Shown here piece after piece: positions 11,525 through 22,869 of a DNA stretch of 64,000 nucleotides (the first letter of the stretch is position 1; each line of letters begins with the position of its first letter). Below the pieces are notes generated by a model. It was not told the DNA's origin and searched no databases. It was given only the letters and a program-made list of their open reading frames with translations. This DNA is from Dissophora ornata (taxonomy: Eukaryota > Mortierellomycota > Mortierellomycetes > Mortierellales > Mortierellaceae), in contig MU616575.1 in assembly GCA_025201705.1 (NCBI GenBank), positions 1 through 64,000 on the forward strand, given 5' to 3'. Position numbers and translations under genes: made by a program.

Positions 11525-13442
11525 GAAGGGTCGAGCAGCAGCAATCGAATTAGTGCCCGATATTACGAATCAGCAATGGTGGGAGCGTCGCGGGACAGAG
11601 GGGCGTGCTACGAGAGGGAGGGCAGAAGCAAGAGCAAGAGAAGGAAATATCGGGAGGGGGGCTGGCAGCGTCAGCATGGAAACATGTTGGGTTGTCGTCA
11701 TGCTGTTGTTGCCTGCAGGAGCAGTGTGAGCACGAGGCACATGTGGCATCTGACGGACAGCAAGGGGCGTGCATGCGGAAATCAAATCCGCCACCACAAT
11801 CGCACGCGTTGCAAGTCTAGAGGGAGGAGGGTCCGTCCGTCAGAGGACTACTACACAAAGGTGAGGGCTTTCGCACCAACAGGTCGATCTGCGTCCTTCG
11901 TGCCCCATCATCCGGAGCCATGTTCATCCTCGAGACCAGCACCGGGGCACCGGGGCATCTGGGTCAGAGACTCTAAAGAACAATGGCGCAGATGTCGGTT
12001 TAATGCGCGTCCTTGGTGTGAAGCGTGTGTACCAGAGACGTTGGTGAGTGGACAGAGCCTAGCAATATGAGGTTCCTCATGGTGCACCGTGCCTCGATGC
12101 ACGAGCGAATACGTGGGCTATGTTGAACATGCACTGCCACATTGTGCCTGTGAAGCTGTGGCAGAGGCAACCCTGCACGCGCAAGACAAATCAAATTTTT
12201 GTACAAATTGCTCACGAACACGCTGCAGTTTGCCCGAGGAATGCTCCCCCTCAGCTGAGACTGACCCTTTTGTCGCCCTGACTAAAAGCAATTGCAATCA
12301 ACAAACCTTTTACTGCAAAGACCCGGCTAATGTGGCAGTGCATCGCGGGTCACTCCACGAACAGGCCTTGTCGCAAACGCTGCGTACGGTCGTAGTTCGA
12401 AGGAAGCTGTCTCATTGGCTGATGTCAAGACGCGTCAAACTCTGAGTCTAGCGCAAAATAGCGAAAAGCCATCACAACACGCGCACCTGCCGCCGCCGAC
12501 AACTGGGATCGTAATGTCAAGTATGGCTCGGTCATGCTGCAGCATCCCTCGCGTTCTGCCGTCGAAAAAGCGACGCTTTTCTAGCGTCGAATTTATGATA
12601 ACAGGAAGTGACCAGACGCGGAATCTGTCCAATATTGTGGCAGGTCCATTTGAGGCAGCTCTTAGGCGCTCACGCTCTAAACGCCAAGTATTTGCCACTG
12701 TTGTGATGGACGCCGGTATTGCTGCTTAGGCAGCAGAGGCTTGGCTTTATAAAGGGGAGAGTACAAATGTTAGAAGTAATGCCAGGCCAGAGCTAATACT
12801 CTCATTTTCTCCTCCTCTCTTTCTCTCTCGCTCTCTCTGTCTCTACTAGTCAGTGGATACTACCATATGTTGGTAGTGGCTGGAGACGTTGGGCAAAGTG
12901 CGTGTGTATATAGGTGTGCATGTATGTTTGTGTGTAAATGTGTGTTTGCATATGTTTTCATGGGCTGGACTCTGGTGCAGATTGGCAGACAATGCGCCTC
13001 GTAGCCATCAGGCGGTAGAGTGAAAACATCAAAACCATGGCAACGCTGGGACTAGCGAATACCTGAGCGTGGCAGACACCGATACATCGTGAGGGAGCAA
13101 TATCAATATTTGAGCGCCGTACATGCGTGCTGCTGGGGACGAAATTTCCACTGCGTGTGGCAGTGCAACGGCCATTTCCTACATATAAGCAGCTGTGTAT
13201 CCCGCGATCTCCACGCGTCTCGCATCCTCTCCAACATTATTATCAATAGAAGACATCACCAACGACTACATCGAACACCTATACCCCCCATCCAACAGTC
13301 GTTAGAGTATCAAGTAGCCGATATACCAACAACATCTTTTTTAATACACGCTCTCTCACACGCACTTGCTCTTTCTCTCGCACGCCCGCCGATAATTGCA
13401 TCATTCCCATCCATTTTCAAGTCCTTTCTTCTTTATCTCCAA
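11525..13442. other. Long divergent intergenic region, Mob4 / Crz1-like factor
   Basis: 1918 bp with no supportable gene; the ORFs here are short, unspliceable and of random composition. It holds a TATA box (12748-12753), a CT-rich microsatellite (about 12808-12847) and a GT/TG-rich alternating tract (about 12898-12960). The final 200 bp before the factor's ATG are CA- and CT-rich leader-like sequence. The size suggests a complex promoter or a long 5' UTR for the downstream regulator. Confidence 0.5.
12748..12753 (+). promoter_or_regulatory. TATA box (TATAAA)
   Basis: CTTTATAAAGGGGAG context, about 690 bp upstream of the C2H2 factor ATG. If used, it implies a leader of about 650 nt or an unseen 5' intron. 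Confidence 0.4.
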
Positions 13443-15048
13443 ATGGCACACCACCCAACGCCATCCACGTCCACCCTTGGTCGCACATGGCTCGATGCCC
13501 CAAATCTCGTCCAGCCTCAAAATGCCCTAGATTACTTTTCACAGCATGATCGCGAACTCTCTAGGGCACAGATACCATCGATGGACCCATCATCCGGCAA
13601 CGAAAAGCTCCTTCTGGCACAAGACTCTTCTGCCAACAACAGCTCTGCGTCTTCATCGCCGGTTTCATTCCCGCCATCACCACCTGTCGCTGCTAATTCA
13701 CAGCAACGCAACGTGCCGCTCGCATATCTAAGTCTGGGCGCGACTTCATCGTCTTCAAATGTCGCCTCCATCGCCGTCAACGGTCCATACCAAGGCACTC
13801 TTTTAGTCGCCAACGTCCTTGAGGACCTTCCTCTCAACTGTGAGGGGTACCCGCGGACGCCTCAAGCTTTCCACCAAGCAGCAGGAATTGATCCTCCTGG
13901 GGCACAGACTACTCGACCGCTGTCTTTACATCGGTTTGATGCGCAATATGTCGCTATACAAGGTGCGTCTATTAAACTCTTTGATAGCTTTGTTACGTTC
14001 TCCGCTGCCCATGCTGGAGTTGTTCTATAAAGCCCTAACAGCATCTTTTTTTTTTAAAAAAAAAAAACGATAACGGACAGGTATCACTGGTCCTGCATCC
14101 CATGGTCAATGGCCCAATACGGCGATGCAAGTACCACGCGGACACGACTTGGTTTACCCGCATCCGCACCACATTGAGCCTCGCTTCCTTTCACACTGGC
14201 ACCCGTACAGCCGCTACCAATGTGGTACAGCCCAGCATTCTGATCCTTTGGAGGACTACAGAACAAGGCAGTTCTCGGCGCCGTCCTCACCGACTATGTC
14301 CTCGTCTATTTCTACTATTAATTCGCCCGCGTGGCCGTCTGCCTCTCAGCATCGACGTACCTTGAGTGCAGACCACACTCTACCAGACGAGTTTGACCGA
14401 CGATTTTCCGAAGGCGATGTCATTGGAAACCTTGTCCCTGACTTTTCAATGACGCTGTCGTTTTTCTCGCCCGAATCAGCGTCCTCCACTTCGCCATGCC
14501 AATCAGCGAATCAACAACCGCTCTCTAGTCCGTCGGATAACCATTCCGATGTTTATGCTATGGGTGCGATCAGCCCATCTGATGCTCCACTGTCAGGCTC
14601 CAGCGTCGCCGCAGGCAGCGGGTCCATCGCGCCAGGGGTTTACAAGTGCGAGTACGAAGGATGTACAAAGAGCTTTTCGAGGCCCTATAACTTAAACTCG
14701 CATATCCGCACACACACCAACTTGCGCCCATATCAATGTGACCACTGCGACCGACAATTTGCACGACTCCATGACAAGACTCGACACGAGCGACTTCATC
14801 GTGGAGTGCGTCCCTTTGCATGCGAGCGGTGTCAGCACCATTTCGCCAGAATGGATGCCTTGAATCGACACCTCAAAGTGGAAGGCGGGCGCAACCTGTG
14901 CAACATGTATCTTATCGAAAGGAACTCACCAAATGCGATGCCTATTGTAGACCTGCCTCCTAAAAAAATCAACCCGCTTATCCTAGCACACTTTCCCAAC
15001 TTCGGAAAGTCGAGCTTGGATGACGATAGCACAGCGGAACAGTCATAA
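13443..15048 (+). CDS. C2H2 zinc-finger transcription factor, Crz1-like
   Basis: Two exons, 13443-13962 and 14081-15048, giving 495 residues. About 350 residues of Ser/Pro/Gln-rich, probably disordered sequence precede three zinc fingers at roughly residues 361-450. Finger one is YKCEYEGCTKSF with a HIRTH end, finger two YQCDHCDRQFAR, finger three FACERCQHHFARMDALNRH. The third finger ends HLKVEGGRNLC, where the usual second His is displaced. The FARxDALxRH-x-GR-x-C pattern is the signature of Crz1, the calcineurin-responsive factor. Ca2+/calcineurin control is therefore inferred; I did not find a clear PxIxIT docking motif. The intron contains a T10A12 palindrome. Confidence 0.78.
14046..14067. 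repeat. T10A12 palindromic homopolymer inside an intron
   Basis: Ten T followed directly by twelve A within the 118-nt intron of the C2H2 gene, 13 nt before the acceptor AG. It could fold as a hairpin in pre-mRNA or simply be slippage-prone. Confidence 0.8.
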
Positions 15049-15291
15049 CGTAGCCGGCCACTGCCACATATCCTCCCATACCCTGCAGACACCACAGACG
15101 CCAAAGCCGTGGCCCAAACGACACACAGTTACAGCGCAAATAAAAAATAAACATTTCGAATGTCCTTGTCTTTGCTGGTTCCTGATTTGGGAGCACAGCA
15201 GTCACTGTTGCCGTGTTGCGCTGTTGCCGGAAGAGAAGAGAGGGAGGACGAAAAGACGAGTGCTCCATCGCCACTTTCTACCTCAAAAGCA

Positions 15292-18200
15292 ATGCATTCC
15301 GTACGAGCAAGGTGCGCTGCAAACGCACTGCGAAGACTTGTTCCCCAGCTAGGACGGACTCTGGGCAGTTCGCGTCCCTTGGTGCTTGTCGAGTCACGTC
15401 GTCTCTGCCGGCATTCCTCGACTGGTACAAATGGCACACATTCGACACGTGTTGCAGGGGTCAATGGCGAATCGTTTGCTGACCTGCAGGCAGAGCTGTT
15501 AGACGGTGTCACGTTTGGTATGTATACAGCAAAACTAGAGGGATGCAGGATTGAATCCGCCGCAATCACCTTGCACAAAGTCTCACCTTGCACCTTTTCG
15601 AGATACCAGGTGACTATCCTTCGCGTACCCACAAGTGTGGCGACCTAAGCAAGGCCAACGTGGGCGAGCAGGTTGTCTTGACTGGATGGGCCCAAAATAT
15701 CAGGTACACAGCATGCGGATCGAAATCTTCATTCATGGCAAAAAAAAGAAAAGAAAATATGCAGCTACTCACGTCATGTTTTTCATTGATTCACCGTGTA
15801 GAAAGTTCTCGGATGAATTGATGTTCCTCCCACTGAGAGACCACTCAGGGACCATTCAGTTGGTCCTCAAAGGATCCGACAAGAATAAAGAGAATGCTCG
15901 GCAGAGTCTTCAGGAGCTGACTGCAGAAAGTGTCATCTGTGTGGAAGGTCGTGTGGTGGCTCGGGAAGAGGGGACTACGAATCCAAAAATGGCCACGGGT
16001 GATGTTGAAGTCGACCTGATCTCAGTACGCCTCCTGAACAAAACGCACAAGAATTTACCATTCTCACCATCTAGCAAGTCGCTGGTAAGGGCTGACCACC
16101 GTGTCCTGTTCATTTCACACACATATGCTTATGTTTGCAAGAAAGACAAACAACCAATCAACACATCTGTTCTTGTGTGCTCAACTTGACTTGACTAGGT
16201 AAACGAGGAAGTCCGCTTAAAGTATCGATGTCTAGATTTGCGAGGTAGTGTTCTGCAGAAGAACCTACGTGCCCGATCGCTTGCAGCGTGGGTTATCCGG
16301 GACTACCTAGTTCAAAACGGTACGCGATTTTATTATTGATTCTTCTTCCGCAACAGCTTGCTGTATTGTTCGATTCTTCGCAAGTTTCTCCTTTCCCTGC
16401 CTGAATCCCTTATATATATATTCTTCCTCGCCAGATTTTATTGAGGTAGAAACTCCACTGTTATTCAAGTCCACGCCTGAAGGCGCTCGAGAATTCGTTG
16501 TTCCCACGCGCAATGGCGGATCCTTTTATGCCTTACCACAGAGTCCGCAGCAGGTACTAAGGCAATTACAGCACACTATTAATTTTACACGCTGAATTAC
16601 AAAGAGGAGGATGACTGAAGCCTTCTCTCCTCCTTCTCTTTCTCCAAAAAAAAAAAAAAAAAAAAAAAGTACAAGCAGCTTCTGATGGCTAGTGGGATCG
16701 ATCGCTACTTCCAAATCGCGAAGTGCTTCCGCGACGAAGATCTCAGAGCAGACCGCCAACCAGAGTTCACGCAGGTACCCAATGCGGTCAGATGACATGG
16801 ATACACGAAAGAATTGTCGAGAGGATCGCTCACCATCGCACCATGTTTATTGGCGTAACTGCAGATTGATCTCGAGGTATCCTTTGGTTCAGCCAAAGAT
16901 ATCCAGACCCTAGTGGAAGGCCTCGTTCGGTCCGTCTGGGAAAAGATCAAGGGCGTGGAGCTCTTTGAAGGGAAACCCTTTCCAAGGATGAACTACCAAC
17001 TGGCGATGTCCCAGGTATCCTATGCGACATGGACTTGGGAACTGTAAATCGAAGGTGGTTGACTTGCTAATGCTTTAAATGCTATTTGCACCGCTGTTTT
17101 ATAATATCACAGTATGGATCCGATAAGCCTGACACGCGCTTTGGTTTAGAGGTACAATGCCGGAAGAACGCCAATTGTCACAGCATGCCTCGATGTAGGA
17201 GAGAGCAGAAGATTAATCCCTCGCCTTTTAGATCCAGAAAGTTACAGACATGGCTGAGGATCATATAATGGAAGCCATCGTTCTGAAGAGTTCTATGAAG
17301 CTGCCTGGCTCTGATCTCAAGAAACTGGCACAACAGGATGACAGGGTAAGTTTATGAATATCCGCGACATGTGCGCTCTTGTCCATTCATCGAATAACTA
17401 AATCTTTACTCTGTACTTTATCAGGTCTTACCCGTGGTAAAGATTAGCGACAAAAACGTTGATTCATGGGTGAACAGGCTGCCGTTTACGGATCAGACCA
17501 AAAGAGCTGTTGATGTGGCTGCGGTGAACAAGACATTAAGGCTGCAGGTCGGGGATATCGTCATCCTCAATACACGGCCAGCCTTTCTTTCGGTATGCTG
17601 CAGCAATGATGATTACCTTCATTAAGTGGGTGTCTTTACTCTTTGTTCTATTCTCTTCTTTTTTCTACCAGCTACTTACACATCCGCTGTCAATGCGTGC
17701 CGTGGCGTCTGTGTCTACATAGGGAGGCCAAACTCTCCTGGGCAAGGTTCGACTGGAGCTCGGAAACATCCTCCAATCGAAAGGTGAGCTTTCATGAAAA
17801 GAAGCTTGGGCCTGATAATCACCGTGATCGCACCCAGTTGTGCTTGTGAGATAAGACGTCCAATTAACCTTGAAGACGATTTAAATTTTAGGACTGCTGC
17901 ATATTCCTGCATCGCAGTACAACTTTTTGTGGGTCGAAGGCTTTCCTCTTTTCTCGCCCGCTGAAACTACATCCACTGCGAATGTTGATAGCCGCCAGTT
18001 GGCAGCCACTCATCATCCATTCACTGCTCCTGTCGCTGAGGATCTGCACCTCCTGGCGAACTCTCCCGAAAAGGTTCGAGGTCAGCACTATGACCTGGTG
18101 TTGAACGGCGTCGAAATCGGAGGAGGCTCCATACGTATTCACTCTCCCAAGCTCCAAACATTTGTTTTTGAGCAGATTCTGCAGGTGAGTCCTGTCTTTT

Positions 18201-18531
18201 GGAACACATGTGATTGTTTTAGGGCCATGTTCGCCATCGTGCTCACTGGACTCTTCAACGGGTGTTTAACCGGGTTGTTATGCACTAGATGAGTCCTCTC
18301 GAGAGTGGCCGATTTTCGCATTTAGTTGATGCACTCTCATTTGGCTGTCCACCCCACGGAGGCCTTGCTCTTGGGTTTGACCGATTGATGGCGATTCTCT
18401 GCGAGACATCCTCGATCCGAGACGTGATTGCATTCCCAAAGTCGGCCTCTGGTCGCGACCTTGTTGTTGGAAGCCCCTCGGAGCTGACGGAGCAGCAGCT
18501 GAGGGAATACAAGATCAGAGTGACAGAATGA
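15292..18531 (+). CDS. Mitochondrial aspartyl-tRNA synthetase (bacterial type)
   Basis: Charges mitochondrial tRNA-Asp. Thirteen exons: 15292-15517, 15610-15703, 15802-16084, 16199-16319, 16435-16553, 16670-16774, 16865-17014, 17113-17151, 17232-17345, 17425-17592, 17723-17783, 17892-18184 and 18289-18531, giving 671 residues with every phase closing. Starting at 15292 gives an Arg-rich, acid-free presequence; an in-frame ATG at 15160 would add 44 residues with acidic patches. The N-terminal OB anticodon domain has RTHKCGDL and [11 protein letters not shown]. The class II core has [29 protein letters not shown] (motif 2) and [14 protein letters not shown] (motif 3). The bacterial-type GAD insertion lies between. 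This length and insert separate it from the cytosolic enzyme. Confidence 0.95.
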
Positions 18532-19859
18532 TGTACAATACTAGGCCGTGTTTGTCCATAGAGAAAAGATAGATAGAAAGAAGATAGACAAAAATATGCA
18601 CATTCACTCTTCTCTGGCCGTTACTATAGTAGTTTGGGAAGGGCGACAAAGGACTAGATTCTTTCCCAGAAGATTGAGATAAGATTAGATCATGGCAGCT
18701 GATTTGCTGAGCATGGATAATGTTATCTCGCACACGCCCTTTCCCTCTCTTGTTCACCCTTTTTTGTGAGAAAGAAATCGCTCACAACTAATTTTCTTTT
18801 CTTGAAACAAACCCTGCTTCCGTCAATGACGAGAGATGGTCGCAGCTGACAAGGAGCGGAATGAAATAAGAGCAGAGAGAAATGAGAGAGATGGAAATTA
18901 TAGTAGCGGCATGCACCATGACGGCGTCATATGCGTGTCACCCCGCTTGAGGCATGCGAAGAAATAAATGAATGATGACGGCGCAAGTCTTTCAGCAAGT
19001 GTTCTATCCTCTCTTCCTTCTTTCGGTCTTGCATCTGATACAGTGTGCGAGCTGGTAGAGTCGCACCCTCTCGGACAGCTTTTTCTAGGAGTTGTGTGGC
19101 CTTGCAGGTGCGCCGCTGCGCAGGTCTGGTCCCGACGCAAGCCATGTCATTGAGCCATGTGCGCGCGCATGTCGGATGTAAATACGATTCAGAGGCATAT
19201 GAGCAGCGGCAGAGACACAAATGGGGTGGAAGTGTGCAGGAGACAGAGCAACACGAGCAAGTCAAGAGCCAAACAGGTGCAAGACACGAGGGTGTGCTGG
19301 GACAGAGCGGATGCACCGATGGCCGTGTGTTGGATCAAGTCTCTTCCGTGGGAGAGAGAGCGAGGAGAGAGGGAGAGAGGGAGAGGGAGCAGGAGACACA
19401 AGGATAGGATACAAATCGGAGGGAAGGATAGGAAGCAGAGTATAGTGGAGCAAGCAGACGAGGCGACAACGCTCGCGCAGGGATCAAGAGGAGTAATGAA
19501 ACAGGTCGACACAACAAAGGAAAAAGTTTTCCTTTCCCCCACAATAACACCATGAAAGAAAAGAGAGAAGAGAAGAAAAGACATGACTCGTTGGCACATC
19601 TCCATGTCAATTCTCTTTTTTTCTCTCACACACACTCTCTCTCTCTATAACTCTCTCACCCTCTCATTCGCTCTCTCTTTGATCACAATCGCTTCATTCC
19701 CACAGTACATTCCTTCTCTTTCTCTCTCTCTCTCTCTCATTCACTTTCTCACTCCCTCTCATTCTCTTCTCTTCTCGCTCCCTCCCTCATTCGCTTCCTC
19801 CTTCCCCCATTCTCTTTCTCTCTCCCTCCCGCGTTCTCCTTTGAACAGCTCGAGACCGT
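18532..19859. other. Intergenic region with CT microsatellites, upstream of the kinase gene
   Basis: 1328 bp with no gene that I can support. From about 19340 to 19400 it is GA-rich. From 19610 to 19850 it is almost continuous (CT)n/(CTTC)n pyrimidine tract, running up to the kinase ATG and probably forming its core promoter and leader. Confidence 0.55.
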
Positions 19860-22807
19860 ATGGCCTCCAAACCCTCCAAACCCTTGACTGCTCGCCAGTC
19901 GCACCATGGTCAGTCAGCCGTCTCGCCATTCCGGCCGGGATCAATCTTTTACAACGATCCGACTGTGATCCACGATCCCCCGACCCATGACCTTTCCGAC
20001 TCTGACCACCCGCACCACAGCAGAGACGCTACCCACAGCAGAGACGCTACCCACAGCAGAGACGCTACCCACAGCAGAGACGCTACCCACAGCAGAGACT
20101 CTACCCACAGCACCAACTACAAATCCAGCCCCGCCGTTCGTCTGTTGACCTTGACAGACCCTGCCGCCGTCTCGCTTGCCTCACCTCCACCCTCCCCCTC
20201 CCGCAACTCCATCTTTGACCAGCCATGGTCCGGCGCAACCGGACCCAATATCAGCTCGCTGCGGGCCAGCAGCAGCTCCTCCACCCCATCGCTGTTACCC
20301 ACTCGGCTCAGCAGTAACACCTTTACGACAGCCACCGGTAGCTATGGCTGTAAGATGAACCTTCACAACAACACTAACCAACCCAACAGCTCATATGATT
20401 CCTCGGGAACAACAATATCGGTCTCCTCCGGTAAGCGATGACTCTTATTTGTTACATTTATTCGTCGTGCATCCCCGCTACTATTTCCCACCTGTTTGTA
20501 AAAAGCTGCCACAGCAAAAAGAAAAATTCGCTACCATCAGCATTCACTATGCCTCGCAGACAGGGCAGGGGACGCAGACACAACACGAGGGTCGAAAGAA
20601 CAATGGCCAGTGGAGGACTGGCAAGTTCTACTTGGCCTGCCTCCTTTGTCTCTCGAAATATGCGTCATCTCCCTTCTCCTTCCCCCTCAATTTTTACTAA
20701 TCACAAAAAAAGGGTGGCAAGCAAAGCTTGTCCGAGAGAGAGAGAGAGGGAGCATTATTATCCGCAATAAAGCTATGAATCAGTTATTAACGTCGGGATT
20801 CCTCTTCCTCCTTACTTTTTATCTCCAATAGCCCCAAGAACCCTGGATCCTTCGGACACGACTGGTCAGTATGACCAATCCCAACGGCCGACATCGGCGA
20901 GTAGAGGAACCTTCGTAGAGGGATCGCCGATCACATTGCCACCGATAATCGTAGAAAACGTTGGGCCCAGAGTGGTGTCCACCTCGCACACGATGTTGCT
21001 TTCGCCTATATACGAGCCACGCTCATTGCCCTCGCCCTCACTATCGCCATCCTCATCGTCTATGCCTGTCCCCTCAATATCGTCCTTTGGCACGCCCATG
21101 CCAAAAGTCAACGATGGCCCCAGCGATACTAGACTGCTCCGGGGACAAATCGATGAAAAAACTCCGTTCTTGCTGAGGCTGGAGTGTAACAAGACCAATC
21201 TACTAGGACATGGGCGCCATGCCGAGGTCTACAAGGCTTTGGTGCATCCCTTGTCAGCGCCCATGAGGCAATACCTTCTTTCCCGAAAAACCACCAAAAG
21301 CATGTCATGCAAGGATCTCTTTCAACAGGGTAGCGAGGCCGTCGAGGATGACACCTTTGTCTGCGCAGCAAAGTGTCTCTTTTCTGATACGGACTCGCAG
21401 TCTGTAGGTTTGGCAGAGGCAGCGATCCTGAGACGGTTACACTCCGGGCAGGCACACCATCTTGGACGGCAATATTTGGTGGACTACTTTGGACTCTATG
21501 ATCAGGCAACAAAACAAGCAATATCTACTGTGGAGACCACCCAGCATGACCTTGCTACAGGGGGGCAACTTCCAAGCGGAGAATGGGCATTACTCCTAGA
21601 ATACTGCCAACACGGATCTATATGGGACTGGATACGACAGCACCCAGAACAGGTTGGCTTTCGTCAGTGGCTGAAATGGGCATTGCAGCTGCTACAAGCT
21701 GTCGACTGTATCCATGACGCCGGCTTGGTTCATCACGATATCAAACCTCACAACATCCTGGTAGGCAACCACATCTCACATGCAATGTTGGCTTTGCGCT
21801 ATCTTCCAACAGCAAAAGACCCACGCCTAACATCTCTTTTCTTCGCCTTTTTTGGTGCACTGTAGCTCGATTCGTCCCTTGATGCCAAGCTTTCTGACTT
21901 TGGTGCAAGCCTTTTTCTGGGTGCTGACCCGGTTGATCAGAATGGAGTGCAGACTGGATCGAAATTTGCATCTCATTTTAAGCTGGAAGAAGGCCGAGGC
22001 CGAGGAACTCCCCCGTATGCCGCACCAGAAATGTTTGCGTCTGCTTCCACTGGCGCTCGATATGGCCAAAGCATAGACATGTACTCTCTGGGTGTGTCGC
22101 TTTACGTCATCGGGTTGACTGCACAAGAGCCGTTCCATAAGCTGAAAAGCGTAATGGAGATGGTCGTTTGGATTAAGAAAGGTGGCTTTTGGCTATGGGA
22201 AGATCAGGGCTGGGTGCACGACCGAGGCCCTGTCCCTAAAGTCACCAGAAGCAGCCGCCTCTCGTCTTCTTCCGCGATTCTCGCACAGGCCTTATCTCAG
22301 GGTCAGGACTCCAATGGCTTGCCCCGCGCACCGCGATCTTCTTCCGTATCGTCGAATGCGCCTGCGCTTAACTTGCCACCCATCAATACACAGCTTTCTT
22401 CATTCGATCGAACCGCTCTCAGTCCGTCATCGGCCTACTCTTCCAACTCTCCATGCAATCAATTCTTGCCGGGATATTCGCCAGAACGATCGTCGCGATT
22501 GTCTTTGCCCTCCACGCCTGTTTCCCCACTTCCTCTGCCTTCCCCTTTGCTCCGGTCACAGACACCTCGATCCACGCGAAAGGAGGAGCAGCGCAGGAGT
22601 GGGGAGATTGTCATGCGGTTCTTGAACGGCGAGGTTGTTCCACCAGAGGTGATTTCCTTGCTGAAGGATATGTGCCACACCGATCCGGAACGGAGACCCA
22701 ATGCCAAAGCGGTCCTCGAGCGCCTGCAAATAATGAAGGAGCAACTTGATAGAGACATGGAAGCTAACGAACAGCTGGACGTGGTGATGGAGATGGCTCA
22801 GCAATAA
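19860..22807 (+). CDS. Divergent fungal protein kinase, Ser-rich N-terminus
   Basis: Three exons, 19860-20430, 20832-21760 and 21866-22807, giving 813 residues. Residues 1 to about 300 are Ser/Thr/Pro-rich and include five 6-residue HSRDAT repeats. The kinase domain starts near residue 310: glycine loop LLGHGRHAEVYKA, ATP lysine in CAAKCLF, catalytic loop VHHDIKPHNIL, LSDFGASL, and APE-type YAAPEMF. HHD replaces HRD, so it is a non-RD kinase with Asp and Asn retained; it is likely active. An insert of about 120 Ser/Pro-rich residues splits the C-lobe before a final helical part. I do not recognise the subfamily. The second intron falls right after the catalytic-loop Asn-Ile-Leu. Confidence 0.82.
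20016..20105 (+). repeat. Five-copy 18-nt tandem repeat in the kinase N-terminus
   Basis: Unit CACAGCAGAGACGCTACC, four exact copies and a fifth with GCT changed to TCT. It encodes HSRDAT repeats in frame. Near-identity points to recent slippage and a probable length polymorphism. Confidence 0.92.
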
Positions 22808-22869
22808 TAAACTGTTGTTGCTTGTATAAACCCAATAATGTGTGTATATTTTTATTATTAAACATGGTC

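Noticed and set aside
15160..15291. Earlier in-frame ATG for the mitochondrial AspRS.
   Set aside because: It adds 44 residues with acidic patches and lies 112 bp from the previous stop; the ATG at 15292 begins a better presequence.
18840..19640. GA- and CT-rich ORFs on both strands.
   Set aside because: Microsatellite translations; no gene evidence.
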